A stretch of 64,000 nucleotides of DNA from Candidatus Minthosoma equi (GCA_018064885.1 JAGHUI010000017.1:35504-99503), one strand, 5' to 3'. Positions 9,659 to 18,672 are shown, numbered from the stretch's first letter. Numbers and translations are program-made. Notes: generated by a model from the sequence alone, not told the origin.

Positions 9659-12600
9659 TTAAATTCCAAGTTTAAGAGTCAATGTGAATTGTTTTGGCAT
9701 TGGTGAAGCCACACCTCCAGAACGGAAGAATTCAGGGTCATTGCCTCCGAGCTTCTTGTCAGCATAGAGGAGCCAGAGGTTTGTTGCCTGCAGCTTGAGC
9801 GACATGCTGTTGATGTGGAGCGGAGTGACTATTGACTGAGGGAATTCGTATGCAAGAGACACTTCCTTCAAGCGAATGAAGTCGCCCTTGGCAATACGTT
9901 CTGTACTATAGTTGTATGCACTATAAAGCGTTGATGTGTAGTAGTCGGAATGAACCTGACGTGCTGTAAGGATGGCAGGCACGTTGGTAATCTTCTCATC
10001 TCCAGGCATCATCCAGCGATTCTTGAATTCGTCAGGAAGAGCAGAAAGGTCGGAGTACTTGTTTGAGAAGACAGGATCGAGACGAACCACGTTGCCAAAT
10101 GAATATGTGAAGAAAAGGTTAAGGGTAAGATCCTTGTATCTCAGCACATTGCCAAATGAACCTGTTACTGTAGGATCTGCTGGGCCTTCATACTTGAGAT
10201 TGCTCAAGTCCTGACTTTGGAAGTTGATTTTAGTGCCATCGCTTGTAGGCACACCATCCTGATTGATGATGATTGGCATACCCTTGTCGTTCAATCCATT
10301 ATATTTCCAAGAGAAAATGCTGCGTACAGGATAGCCTGTAAGAGCGAATCCTGAACCTTGAACAACATCCATGACTGTTGCGGACGACATGAGGTCAGAA
10401 ACCTTGTTCTTGCTGTACGAGAAGATGAAGTCGGTATTCCAGCTGAAATCATTTGTCTTGATGTTGCGAGTGGAAAGAGTGAACTCAACACCATGCGACT
10501 TCATGGCTGCAACGTTGGCAAGCTTGCGGATCTGACCGCCAACACCAGGCGTCTCAATTGCTCCGATAAGGTCGTAGTTGTTGCGAGTGTACCAGTCGAA
10601 GGAGAAATTGATGCGGTTGTAGAGGAAGCCTGATTCAAAGCCGAGGTTGAACTCATGTTTCTTCTCGTAGGTGAGCTCATCGTTGGCAAGATCCACAATA
10701 TACATACCGCTCTCCTGAATGGAAGTGAATGGACGGTAAGGACTATAGTTCATGATTACCATAGATGAGTTGCTGACAGATGATGGGCCCGGGTCGCCTG
10801 TAAGAGAATAGCTTGCCTTGAGAGAGAGGTGAGAAAGCCAATGGTCTATGTTCTCAAAGAATTTCTCATCATGAACATTCCATGCGCCAGACACGTTCCA
10901 TGTAGGCAGCCAGCGTGCAGCACGGCTCTTGCCGAGACGGTTTGTACCTTCGTAGCGGAGAGTACCGTTCAGGATATAACGTGCTTTGTAGCTGTATGTT
11001 GCATTTCCAAAGAAAGCCGCTGAACGAGAACGAGTGTTGCCGATAGAATAGTATTTGCCGCCTTGCTCAATCTGCTGTTTGAAATACTGATAGACATAGA
11101 ATGGCAACTCGCCCTGGCTGTATTGCATACCCCATCCGTTGAGGAAAGCCGAGCTGCGCACCACGTTGTCAACTTCCATGCCGGCAAAGAGGTTCGTGAT
11201 GTGATCCTCGTTGAACGTCTGGTTGAAGTTGGCTGTGAATCGTGCGTTGTAGCCATTCATGTTGAAATCTGTCTTTCTGTAGATACCGCCTTGTGGAAGG
11301 ATGGTGATAGGCAGATTGTATGGATGGTCAGGATCGGTATAGAGATAAGGGTTGAGGTCGCGGATTGTAGCGTCATCCATGGCACGATAAGCCATAGCCT
11401 GATTGCTCTTGTCCATGATCTTATGCTCCTGGCTTGTTGTGGCATACTTGACTGCTCCGATGGCTGAGAGCTCGAGCGCGCTGATAGGGCGGTACTTGAT
11501 TTCTGCTTGGAACTTCATGTCAGCAACATTGATGTCCATGTAGTTGTTGCTCAGCTCATGGTGAATGTTGAAATCAGCATAATCACGAGTGTAGTACTCA
11601 TTTGGATCAAGCGTGCGAGATGAGTTGAGAGCGTAAGAGTAAGGGTTGATGTCAAAGTCACGCTTCACGACTCCGCTTACAGGATCGGCACTCTGGCTCA
11701 ATGTGCCAGGAGCTTTCTGCTTGCGGTAAGAACCGTTTGTGATGAGGTTGACGCTCAGCTTCTGGCTCATTTTGTAGGTCACGTTCATGTTGGCTGTATA
11801 GCGGTTCACCTTGCTTGACTCGTACCATCCTGGATCTACCATGGCGCTCAACGAACCGTAGAAGTTGAACTTTTCCGTACCGCCAGAGATGCTGACAGAA
11901 TGGTTATGCTGAATGGAATTTGAGAACAGCTCGTCAAACCAGTTCGTGTTGCGGTACTCAGCTCCACGAAGATACTCACGCTCAGCAGCAGGGGTGTTTG
12001 GAAGAGCCCATGTGTGAGTCTTGCTGTCGTATGTGTTCATCAGCTTGTACATCTTGCCGAACACGCCGCTTGACGAAGCGCGGTAGGTGTCGGAGAAGTT
12101 CAGCCATCCTTTCTCGCGCATTTCAAGATACACATCCATCTGCTCCTGAGAGTTCATGATGTTGAAGTTAGAGTATGATGGCTTCAGGCGCATGGTGTAT
12201 TCGCCAGTATAGGAGATTCGGGCATTTCCTGCCTTACCCTTCTTTGTCGTTACTACAATCACACCAGCCATGGCACGAGCACCATAGATACTTGTGGCAG
12301 AACCGTCCTTGAGGATCTGGAACGACTCAATATCATCTGAGTTGAGTCCTGCTATGGCACTTGAAATCAGCGTTACAGCATCGCCCGAAGAGAGCTGGTC
12401 GGCACTCACCTCGGTCACATCGTCCATGATCACGCCATCGACAACCCAGAGAGGTTTTGACGAGCCATAGATAGATGTTGCGCCACGCACTCGGATTTTT
12501 GGTGCTGTACCGAATGTGCCGCTCACGTTCTGTACCGACACACCAGCCACGCGTCCTTCCAGAGAACGGCTGATGTCGGCTACACCATTGATCTTCACAT

Positions 12601-12970
12601 CTTCAGCTGAGACCTTAGCTGTTGCACCTGTAAACAGGCGGCGATCCATGCGCTGCACACCAGTTACCACAACTTCCTGAATCGCCCCAACGTCGTCCTT
12701 CATCACCACCTTCATGTTCATGCGTGGCGTGAGCGTCTGGGTTTTCATTCCTAAATAGCTGATAGTGATCTTTTTCCCCTCAGGGACAGCGATGCTGAAT
12801 GTTCCGTTGATGTCGGTAGTCGTACCAGTCTTTTCGCCTTGGGGTTGCACGGCAGCTCCAATTATCGGCTCATTATTCTCGTCGATTACCGTACCTTTGT
12901 AAACCTGCTGCGCCCATGACAGTATAGGAATACAAATGAGAACAATAGCATGAAGTAGTCTTTTACTCAT
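9659..12970 (-). CDS. SusC/RagA-family TonB-linked outer membrane transporter
   Basis: 1,103 residues. Signal peptide (1-20), then a carboxypeptidase-regulatory-like domain ('YKGTVIDENNEPIIGA', about 23-90), a TonB box-like segment 'EVVVTG', a plug domain (about 110-235, including 'IRVRGATSIYGSSKPLWVVD') and a 22-strand-type barrel ending in 'QFTLTLKLGI'. It moves SusD-bound substrate across the outer membrane using TonB energy. It is the first gene of a six-gene minus-strand operon running to 4061. There is no adjacent anti-sigma/ECF pair or hybrid regulator, so control is not evident from the neighbours. Confidence 0.94.
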   Translation of the reverse strand: MSKRLLHAIVLICIPILSWAQQVYKGTVIDENNEPIIGAAVQPQGEKTGTTTDINGTFSIAVPEGKKITISYLGMKTQTLTPRMNMKVVMKDDVGAIQEVVVTGVQRMDRRLFTGATAKVSAEDVKINGVADISRSLEGRVAGVSVQNVSGTFGTAPKIRVRGATSIYGSSKPLWVVDGVIMDDVTEVSADQLSSGDAVTLISSAIAGLNSDDIESFQILKDGSATSIYGARAMAGVIVVTTKKGKAGNARISYTGEYTMRLKPSYSNFNIMNSQEQMDVYLEMREKGWLNFSDTYRASSSGVFGKMYKLMNTYDSKTHTWALPNTPAAEREYLRGAEYRNTNWFDELFSNSIQHNHSVSISGGTEKFNFYGSLSAMVDPGWYESSKVNRYTANMNVTYKMSQKLSVNLITNGSYRKQKAPGTLSQSADPVSGVVKRDFDINPYSYALNSSRTLDPNEYYTRDYADFNIHHELSNNYMDINVADMKFQAEIKYRPISALELSAIGAVKYATTSQEHKIMDKSNQAMAYRAMDDATIRDLNPYLYTDPDHPYNLPITILPQGGIYRKTDFNMNGYNARFTANFNQTFNEDHITNLFAGMEVDNVVRSSAFLNGWGMQYSQGELPFYVYQYFKQQIEQGGKYYSIGNTRSRSAAFFGNATYSYKARYILNGTLRYEGTNRLGKSRAARWLPTWNVSGAWNVHDEKFFENIDHWLSHLSLKASYSLTGDPGPSSVSNSSMVIMNYSPYRPFTSIQESGMYIVDLANDELTYEKKHEFNLGFESGFLYNRINFSFDWYTRNNYDLIGAIETPGVGGQIRKLANVAAMKSHGVEFTLSTRNIKTNDFSWNTDFIFSYSKNKVSDLMSSATVMDVVQGSGFALTGYPVRSIFSWKYNGLNDKGMPIIINQDGVPTSDGTKINFQSQDLSNLKYEGPADPTVTGSFGNVLRYKDLTLNLFFTYSFGNVVRLDPVFSNKYSDLSALPDEFKNRWMMPGDEKITNVPAILTARQVHSDYYTSTLYSAYNYSTERIAKGDFIRLKEVSLAYEFPQSIVTPLHINSMSLKLQATNLWLLYADKKLGGNDPEFFRSGGVASPMPKQFTLTLKLGI

Positions 12971-13062
12971 GTTAGTTTATTGATGAAATTATTGAATTGT
13001 TTATATCGTATTATTTTTTGTTCCGAATTGACATATTGTCAGTTGTTTATGCAAAAACGGTG

Positions 13063-13070
13063 CAAAATTA
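13063..13070 (-). promoter_or_regulatory. Probable -7 box of the SusC operon
   Basis: TAATTTTG on the minus strand fits the Bacteroidetes TAnnTTTG consensus and lies about 93 bp before the SusC start. No clear -33 TTTG is seen at the usual spacing. Confidence 0.45.
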
Positions 13071-13166
13071 ATGTTTATTGTTGACATTTTTACTTAAAAT
13101 GTTGGAAAATTATTTATTTTTGTTATTTTTTCTTTTGATTCAAGTCAAATATAAAATAAAAATATC

Positions 13167-13174
13167 TAATTTTG
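13167..13174 (+). promoter_or_regulatory. Probable -7 box of the DUF4465 gene
   Basis: TAATTTTG on the plus strand lies 60 bp before the ATG at 13234. It is divergent from the SusC promoter box 96 bp away, and no good -33 element is visible. Confidence 0.45.
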
Positions 13175-13233
13175 CACCCCGAAATCAAAAACAAACAAGT
13201 TAACTAACATAAACATTAAAAAAAACTCAAAAC

Positions 13234-14112
13234 ATGAAGAAACTTTTACTCGCAATTGTTGCAGTTGCAGCTTCATTCAGCGCAAATGCACAGGTATCTG
13301 ATTTCGAGAACATCACTCTCGACGAAGGCGTTAGCTATTGGAATGGCATTTCTCTTGGCGATGGCGTAGATTACAGCGCTACAGTATCTTACAAGTCAGG
13401 TTCATGCTACTTCCCAATGTCAACATCTGTTTCTTGGGGCTATGGCAACCCATCTGGCTTCATCGTATCAAAGGCATCTACCGACGACACATTTGCTCCT
13501 GAGGCTCCATTCGCAAGCATCACACGCAAGGGAGCCAACGGTTCTGCTCAGTATGTAGCTTGCACAATCGACCCATCTGTTGCTGCTCCACGCGTGCAGA
13601 TTGGCGACAGCTACGATGAGGCAAAGCCTGTTACTGGCTGCTACATCACTTGTACTGTTGACCTTCCATACTACCTTGAGAATGGTCGCGGCTTCCTCGA
13701 TCGCAACGCTTACACAACAGGCGACTGGCTTGGCGTGAAGGCTACTGGCTATGACGGCGAGGGCAACGAGACAGGTTCTGCCCTCATCTACCTCGCTGAC
13801 TATCGTGATGCTGAGGTAGCTCAGAAGTGGCTTACAGAGTGGACATGGTTCGACCTCTCAGCTCTTGGTGCTGTAAAGGAGGTAGAGTTCAAGCTCGTTG
13901 CAAGCGAGAATCACGTTCGCGCTTTCAATCAGCAGGTTCTCACAACAGCAAGCTTCTGCATGGACGACTTCAACGGCGAGACTCCATCAGGAATCAAGGC
14001 TATCAACTTCGACGAGAAGGAATCTGTAGCTTACTCAACAAGTGGCGTTGCTGTTTCTGACGATGCAAAGGGTATCGTAATCAAGAACGGCAAGAAGTAT
14101 TACAACAAGTAA
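13234..14112 (+). CDS. Secreted DUF4465 protein
   Basis: A 292-residue protein with a signal peptide ('LLAIVAVAASFSANA'). The mature part has the DUF4465 pattern: 'DFENITLDEGVSYWNG' near the start, then 'SWGYGNPSGFIVSK' and 'YITCTVDLPYYLENG'. DUF4465 proteins are secreted beta-sandwich proteins, some encoded near corrinoid-uptake genes in Bacteroides. The C-terminus ends 'GIVIKNGKKYYNK', the same sorting-like tail as the giant protein ending at 26050. Codon use is strongly biased, suggesting high expression. It is divergent from the SusC operon and followed by a strong terminator. The ligand is unknown. Confidence 0.75.
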   Translation: MKKLLLAIVAVAASFSANAQVSDFENITLDEGVSYWNGISLGDGVDYSATVSYKSGSCYFPMSTSVSWGYGNPSGFIVSKASTDDTFAPEAPFASITRKGANGSAQYVACTIDPSVAAPRVQIGDSYDEAKPVTGCYITCTVDLPYYLENGRGFLDRNAYTTGDWLGVKATGYDGEGNETGSALIYLADYRDAEVAQKWLTEWTWFDLSALGAVKEVEFKLVASENHVRAFNQQVLTTASFCMDDFNGETPSGIKAINFDEKESVAYSTSGVAVSDDAKGIVIKNGKKYYNK

Positions 14113-14147
14113 GAAAAAGGCGATTTTCGCCTGAACGGATAAACAGC

Positions 14148-14183
14148 AAAAAGAGGATGTGATGCATTTCACGTCCTCTTTTT
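14148..14183. terminator. Bidirectional intrinsic terminator
   Basis: A 15-bp stem (14148-14162 with 14169-14183, one G-T wobble) and 6-nt loop are flanked by A and T runs. It serves the convergent DUF4465 and HU-like genes. Confidence 0.9.
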
Positions 14184-14195
14184 CTTTTGATGCGG

Positions 14196-14597
14196 TTAGC
14201 CCTCAACGTCAAGGCTGTCGTAGCCCTTGATGTTCTGCTCGGCGATGCACTCCTTGAGTCCCTTGCCTGGGATGAACTGGATCACCTTGCGAGTTACGGT
14301 CTCAGCTGTTGCCTCCTCAGATGTCTTGGTACACTTGGAGCGGAACTTCGGATTGAGCGAACCAAGTACGCCGATGCGTACTGGATGACCGATGCTGATG
14401 TAGTGGATCAGACGGTTCTCAAGCGAGAGAATGACAGAGTGTGTCTGAGCTGGATTCACTCCACATGACTGAGAAATCTCGTCAATGAGCTCGTCTGTGG
14501 AAACCTGTGGGAGAATCACCTGCTGAGCCTTGAAAACTGTTGGCTTGCCCTCCTGAAAATTGAGGCGCATCTTTGCCTTGCGATAAATAAATGCCAT
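14196..14597 (-). CDS. HU-like DNA-binding protein (cassette 1)
   Basis: 133 residues of the Bacteroidetes HU-related family: long N-terminal extension, 'STDELIDEISQSCGVNPAQT' helices, then a beta-arm region around residues 70-100 and the helper motif 'FIPGKGL'. It should bind DNA as a dimer. A paralog of the same length class lies at 53463-53849 with the same neighbour, a DUF5675-like gene. It is the last gene of the leftward cassette starting near 18452. HU genes of this type accompany phage-like and capsule-adjacent loci; whether it acts as a nucleoid protein or as a cassette regulator is unknown. Confidence 0.85.
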   Translation of the reverse strand: MAFIYRKAKMRLNFQEGKPTVFKAQQVILPQVSTDELIDEISQSCGVNPAQTHSVILSLENRLIHYISIGHPVRIGVLGSLNPKFRSKCTKTSEEATAETVTRKVIQFIPGKGLKECIAEQNIKGYDSLDVEG

Positions 14598-14678
14598 AAT
14601 TGAATAAATGTTTTAATAGTTAAACGAAAATAAGTAATTAACACAAACGGCCGTTATATCTTGTTGTCGAAAGGTGCG

Positions 14679-15146
14679 TTATTCACCTTGACTGATAATT
14701 TCATTCTTGACAATCAATCTGAACTCTTCCAGATAGTTATCGTATATGATTTTTGTGAAATCTTCCTTGGCTTTCTCAAGGTCGGTAAGCTTTCTGTACT
14801 TCGGTTCGGACGATGTGCCGTAGCCTATGGAAAGCTTCTTGACGGAGCATTGGCGCTTCGGATCGGTGTTCACATAGATGATGAATCCGCGTCGGGTAGG
14901 CTCCCTTGTGGTGCGCAGGCAAACAGGGTTGCCCGATGTGCTGGTCGTGGTCAGCTGATACTCTCCTGTGCCAAGACATCCGAGCGACGAACCAATAACT
15001 TTCTCATTCTTGGAATAGTTGTAGAATCGACATTCCCTTGCCTCTCCATCGAAGAGCACCATGCCCGTCTGGTCGTTCTCTATCGTGAGACGGCTCTTGG
15101 TGATGTTAGGGCTGCCATAATAGCGAGTGAGGTGTAGAATAATCAT
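14679..15146 (-). CDS. DUF5675-like protein (cassette 1)
   Basis: 155 residues from the ATG at 15146. This start is preferred over an upstream alternative at 15206 because it aligns with the paralog at 53905-54378. Both proteins start with 'LTRYYG' and share a central 'GTGEYQL'/'PTGTFRL' turn and a 'GFIIY'/'CCFIGW' strand. DUF5675 proteins lie near phage lysis or virion genes and have no established activity. There is no signal peptide. The gene lies 81 bp before HU and is preceded by a 279-bp region with a promoter motif. The family call rests on pattern only. Confidence 0.55.
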   Translation of the reverse strand: MIILHLTRYYGSPNITKSRLTIENDQTGMVLFDGEARECRFYNYSKNEKVIGSSLGCLGTGEYQLTTTSTSGNPVCLRTTREPTRRGFIIYVNTDPKRQCSVKKLSIGYGTSSEPKYRKLTDLEKAKEDFTKIIYDNYLEEFRLIVKNEIISQGE

Positions 15147-15219
15147 TTTTGCGAATAGTTTTTTGTTGTTAATAGCGTTGTTGTGGAGAAGGGTAGTGAC
15201 CGTCAATTTTGTGCCGTCA

Positions 15220-15265
15220 CGCCTTGTTCCGTTCTGGGCAAACGCCTTGTTCCGTTGTAGGCAAA
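15220..15265. repeat. Two tandem copies of a 23-bp repeat
   Basis: CGCCTTGTTCCGTTCTGGGC plus AAA is followed immediately by a second copy with about three mismatches, and a third partial copy (GCGTTCCGTTCAAGGC) follows. It lies in the gene-free leader of the DUF5675-like gene. Confidence 0.65.
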
Positions 15266-15344
15266 CAGAGCGTTCCGTTCAAGGCTCACGCATCCGTCTC
15301 ACATTGGTTCAAGGCACAAATCCCATCCCTTTTGTTTTGCGATA

Positions 15345-15360
15345 CAAAGTTACGACATTC
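15345..15360 (-). promoter_or_regulatory. Cassette 1 promoter with motif shared with cassette 2
   Basis: Plus-strand CAAAGTTACGACATTC contains the minus-strand -7 box TAACTTTG. The identical 16 bases occur at 54938-54953 before the second cassette. The 8-mer GTGCGATA lies upstream in both (15394-15401 and 54967-54974). Confidence 0.6.
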
Positions 15361-15425
15361 GCCACCGCCACTTGGACGATGGCGAACGATATCGTGCGAT
15401 AGCGGAACATTTTCTTAAGAAAGTT

Positions 15426-15644
15426 TTACGGCTCTCCTAAATGCTCCACAATCATGCGGATTTGGCGAGGTGTGAACCCTTTCGAGCTCTTCTCGTATCC
15501 TGCCGTTTCCAACTGCCCAAGCAGAGGAGTGCAGCGGTAGATCCATGCCATAAGATGGTTGACAGCGGTATGAGGATTGCTGTCTGGGAAATACATCAAG
15601 GCAAGTTCCTTTTTTGTGTATGGTCTTATCTTGAATTCTGTCAT
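15426..15644 (-). CDS. DUF4248 domain protein (cassette 1)
   Basis: 72 residues: 'PYTKKELALMYFPDSNPHTA' start, 'QLETAGY' and 'FTPRQIRMIVEHLGEP' end, the typical length and ending of DUF4248. The family is small and cytoplasmic with an HTH-like helical pattern and no proven function. It lies 2 bp after the primase, so it is co-transcribed. A paralog at 57299-57529 ends with nearly the same residues and again follows a replication-type gene. Confidence 0.8.
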   Translation of the reverse strand: MTEFKIRPYTKKELALMYFPDSNPHTAVNHLMAWIYRCTPLLGQLETAGYEKSSKGFTPRQIRMIVEHLGEP

Positions 15645-15646
15645 GT

Positions 15647-16573
15647 CTATTGAGATTTAAGTTGAACGTAATAGTCAGAGAAGTCCTTGCAATCCACAGG
15701 CAACTGATGATGCTGAAGGTCAGGAAGTATCTCTTTCAGTTGAAGGAAAAGCCGTTCGCCAGGAGCATCCTTATCGGGGTACATGTTCCATTTCAACAAT
15801 AACGATGACGATAACGATGAAAGCAATTCCTTATCCTTAGGCGAAAGAAGCGTAGCTGAAGGTATGGCAATTGCCTTTCTTCCAGAACTCAACAAACTCC
15901 ATGTGTCTGAACATCCCTCTGCAATCCAAAGCTCGTCGCCTGCCTTTAGTCGCTTCACGATTTGAAGGTTGTAGATGCTGCATTGGCTGCCGTATGGAAA
16001 TTTGAACCGGGGAGATGCTCCTTTCTGTAGATTGCGGTTCTGCACTCCAATCAATTTGCCATCCACATTATAGTATGGAATCTGCAACCAATTCACTCCG
16101 TTGCGGTCACGCCATGATGACACTCTGCACCAACTGATGACACGAGGGTCAAGGCGACGCTCATCAAACAAGAACTTACGTGCCTCGTCCGATAACCAAG
16201 GGCGAAGGAAGAAACCCTCATAACGGCTGGCATCAAACGTTTTCGTTTCCGTAAACGCCTTTTCTGTCGTAGGCTTCCACTCGTCCAGAATGACATTGTG
16301 GGAATCTGCAAGCCACTTGCAAGCCTCCTTGAAGGAGCCCCCTCCCGACCTCCCCCCATAGGGGAGGAGTCGTATAGCCAAGTCGATAGTGCCGCCATGA
16401 GCACCACACACGAAACATCGGAACGTGTTATTTCTCGTGCAGAACGAAAGGCTTGCGTGATGATCGTCATGGAATGGGCAAAGACTCTTATGCATTTTCA
16501 CTCGCAATCCGAGTCGCTCTGCGACACCCTCAATGGGAAGGTCGCGGAGCTTTTGTAGTTCGTACTTATCCAT
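15647..16573 (-). CDS. CHC2 zinc-finger / Toprim primase-like protein
   Basis: 308 residues. The N-terminal zinc ribbon has 'LCPFHDDHHASLSF' and 'FRCFVCGAHGG' (a CHCC set, residues about 30-60). The Toprim-like half has 'LWIAEGCSDTWSLLSSG' (metal-binding Glu) and 'PDKDAPGE' (Asp pair). This is the organisation of mobile-element primases that make RNA primers. There is no helicase domain; the next gene upstream may supply it. Within the zinc domain, residues around 'LPYGGRSGGGS' are encoded by a GC-rich repeat (16333-16372) and seem to be an in-frame insertion. Activity is likely but could be affected by the insert. Confidence 0.8.
   Translation of the reverse strand: MDKYELQKLRDLPIEGVAERLGLRVKMHKSLCPFHDDHHASLSFCTRNNTFRCFVCGAHGGTIDLAIRLLPYGGRSGGGSFKEACKWLADSHNVILDEWKPTTEKAFTETKTFDASRYEGFFLRPWLSDEARKFLFDERRLDPRVISWCRVSSWRDRNGVNWLQIPYYNVDGKLIGVQNRNLQKGASPRFKFPYGSQCSIYNLQIVKRLKAGDELWIAEGCSDTWSLLSSGRKAIAIPSATLLSPKDKELLSSLSSSLLLKWNMYPDKDAPGERLFLQLKEILPDLQHHQLPVDCKDFSDYYVQLKSQ
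16333..16372. repeat. GC-rich palindromic repeat inside the primase gene
   Basis: A GGAG(C/T)CCCCTCC...GGGGAGG palindrome-like block of the same design as those at 26131, 53405 and 54858. It adds about a dozen codons between the first zinc domain strand and 'FKEACKWLAD'. Confidence 0.6.
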
Positions 16574-16581
16574 GCCGATCG

Positions 16582-17901
16582 TTACTTTTGATTGCTACCC
16601 TTCAGATACTCATCCGTCTTGGTGTAAAGTCCTGTCTGGTTGCTGTAGGTTATGAACTTGCGGAACACCCACTTGTAGAGCTGGTTCTTCGTGCCCTCCT
16701 TGCTCTTGCCCAAGCTGATGCGAAGTGCCTCAAGCTGCGCCTCGTTGAAGGTGTTTGGCAGATCGTCCAGCAGGTTCTTCGGGCCGCGTCGCTGAGCCTC
16801 ACTCATCGTGTCGGCATCTTTGCCAAGCAGGTCGGCGAATATCTGAATCTTTGACCAGATGTCGTGATAAACAAGCCATTCCACCATTTCTCCTATAGCT
16901 TTTGTCCAAGTCTGATTGTTTAGAATCCACATCAGGCATCCTGCTTTCCATCCCGACACCAGAGCACGCTTGGAAATGTCCCAAAGGAGATCATCGTCAG
17001 CAAGGTCGGCAAGCTGAGCCATGTCCTCTGCCAGCTTATCAGCCAGCTTGTTCAGCGGCTTGATGATGTAGCGTCCCTTGCACATGTCGAGGCGAGCAAG
17101 GTACTCATCCAGTTTGCCAAGAAATTCATCGTTGTACTTTCCCTGACGAGGTATGCGGCCATCACGGCTGGTGCGCGCCTTGTAGGAGAAGACCATGCGG
17201 CCGAACGTGCCGTTGAAGAGGTCATTCTTGTAGAACTTGCGCGAAGCGTATGGCGTGCTGCTGATGGTGAGGTTGGTGCGCAGGATTGGGTTGCCCGTCA
17301 CGCCATCAGCCGTAGCACGAAGAGCACCCGCACGCTGACGGTCGTAGATGTTGCGAATCATCTGGCTCACCTGCTTGTGACCTCCACACATACGGTCAGC
17401 CATTTCCACCTCGGGCATGTTCAGGTACTGAGTGCGTCCGCCAAGGTTCTCGCAAGCCATGCTGTTGAGGATGTAGGCAGGGTTGGTCACGTCAGAAGGA
17501 GGAAACCAGAAAGCAACCTCTGGGCGAGCAGGCTTCTCCTTGTTTGCCGACTTTGTCTTCACCTGCTTCTGCCACTCCACCAGCTTCTTCAGCTCAGCAT
17601 CATCGTGAGCGCGGAAGTCGCGGCAAAGAGCTTCCACAATATTCGACAATTGTCCCTTGTTGCAGCCAGAATCTGCCACCAGATTAGCCATCATGCCGCA
17701 TGGTTCCTTCCAAGTGAGGTCGGGGTACTGAAACTCCGTACCGCTGACGTGTGCGCCTAGTACAGGAAAGAGCATCGGAACAAGAGGTTCGTGCATGTCT
17801 TTTGATGTCTGCGAGAGCAGGAGTTTTATACATTCTGTGCCGTTGCCAAGCTTAGGCATCTTAGGCGCAGTTGGTTTTGAAATGTTGTATCTCTTTGTCA
17901 T
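16582..17901 (-). CDS. DUF3987-like mobile-element replication protein
   Basis: 439 residues from the ATG at 17901; an upstream in-frame alternative at 17955 looks less likely. The sequence has 'MANLVADSGCNKGQLSNIVE', which resembles a degenerate P-loop, then 'YLNMPEVEMADRM' and a helical C-terminus. These fit DUF3987 proteins, which accompany DUF4248 and HU genes in Bacteroidetes. It stops 8 bp before the primase start and probably works with it in replication of an element. No complete Walker A motif (GxxxxGK[ST]) is present, so ATPase activity is uncertain. Confidence 0.6.
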   Translation of the reverse strand: MTKRYNISKPTAPKMPKLGNGTECIKLLLSQTSKDMHEPLVPMLFPVLGAHVSGTEFQYPDLTWKEPCGMMANLVADSGCNKGQLSNIVEALCRDFRAHDDAELKKLVEWQKQVKTKSANKEKPARPEVAFWFPPSDVTNPAYILNSMACENLGGRTQYLNMPEVEMADRMCGGHKQVSQMIRNIYDRQRAGALRATADGVTGNPILRTNLTISSTPYASRKFYKNDLFNGTFGRMVFSYKARTSRDGRIPRQGKYNDEFLGKLDEYLARLDMCKGRYIIKPLNKLADKLAEDMAQLADLADDDLLWDISKRALVSGWKAGCLMWILNNQTWTKAIGEMVEWLVYHDIWSKIQIFADLLGKDADTMSEAQRRGPKNLLDDLPNTFNEAQLEALRISLGKSKEGTKNQLYKWVFRKFITYSNQTGLYTKTDEYLKGSNQK

Positions 17902-18107
17902 ACAATAATATAGATTTAATTGATTTGTCGAATCTTCCAATTCCAAATCTTCCAATTGCTATTTTCGACATCCAGTTGTCTCCTACGGTCTTTATAACTA
18001 CTTATATATTAGTTAATTATAAAGTATTTAGAAAGAGGTTGTGGCATGCAAACCAAACTGGAAGATGTGGAATCTGGAAGAAATCAGACGTAAACTGTGG
18101 TTACTTG

Positions 18108-18452
18108 TTAAGCATTTTCCTCTACAAGGCCTTTGAGTGCATTGCGGATTTCGTCGCAAACTCCGATAGCATAGCTGTCGATGCTGAAATCAGCACCAAT
18201 GTTGACCTCTTTGAAGTTGAAGCGAAGGGAACCATCATCGCGGCGAGTGACGGTAATGTACTTACCTTCAAACACATGCGGATTGCGCTTGCCAGCGGTA
18301 GAGGGGCAAGTTTCTACGAATGTGTAGTGGTCATACTCGTCATGGCGAAGCACGCCCTGATAGCTCTTGTCAATCATCAAGATGCGGTCGTTGCGAAGAA
18401 TTGTCTTGATGTCAACGCAAAGGTCTGTGTTGATTTTTCTTAGAAAAGTCAT
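18108..18452 (-). CDS. Hypothetical protein leading cassette 1
   Basis: 114 residues from the ATG at 18452. It has no signal peptide or membrane segment. It begins 'MTFLRKINTDLCVDIKTILR' and ends in an acidic helix. I do not recognise a family. It is the first gene of the leftward cassette, separated from the DUF3987-like gene by 206 bp of AT-rich DNA without a further gene. Position suggests a regulatory or accessory role in the element. An N-terminal extension to 18563 is possible but overlaps the structured leader. Confidence 0.5.
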   Translation of the reverse strand: MTFLRKINTDLCVDIKTILRNDRILMIDKSYQGVLRHDEYDHYTFVETCPSTAGKRNPHVFEGKYITVTRRDDGSLRFNFKEVNIGADFSIDSYAIGVCDEIRNALKGLVEENA

Positions 18453-18547
18453 TTGTTTATAAGAATTAAAATGCCTTTCTTGCACTCGGCACGATGATAT
18501 AGAATGGCGTTCTTCATCCCGTGTCCTCGGAGCCGTGCTCAGTTTTT

Positions 18548-18615
18548 GTCTGCTGCCTGACATCTAAAAAGAAAGCAGCAGAAACTCCGATGTCGAAATT
18601 TCTGCTGCAAAGGTA
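18548..18615 (-). promoter_or_regulatory. Terminator/leader with alternative hairpins and embedded promoter
   Basis: On the minus strand, GCAGCAGAAA (18608-18599) pairs with TTTCTGCTGC (18584-18575), followed by TTTCTTTTT, which is a classic terminator. The same right arm can instead pair with GCAGCAGA at 18556-18549, and GACATC (18594-18589) can pair with GATGTC (18564-18559). A -7 box TACCTTTG overlaps the first arm at 18615-18608. It ends transcription from the upstream gene and may also control cassette 1. Confidence 0.6.
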
Positions 18616-18672
18616 CGATGGTTCGTTAAGGTAAACTATAGTGAATAAATGTACATAAAAATACTATAAAAA

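Noticed and set aside
8082..12970. Starch or xylan utilisation locus
   Set aside because: The SusCD pair has no glycosidase or HTCS/ECF regulator next to it; the GH74 and GH115 genes are tens of kilobases away in other operons.
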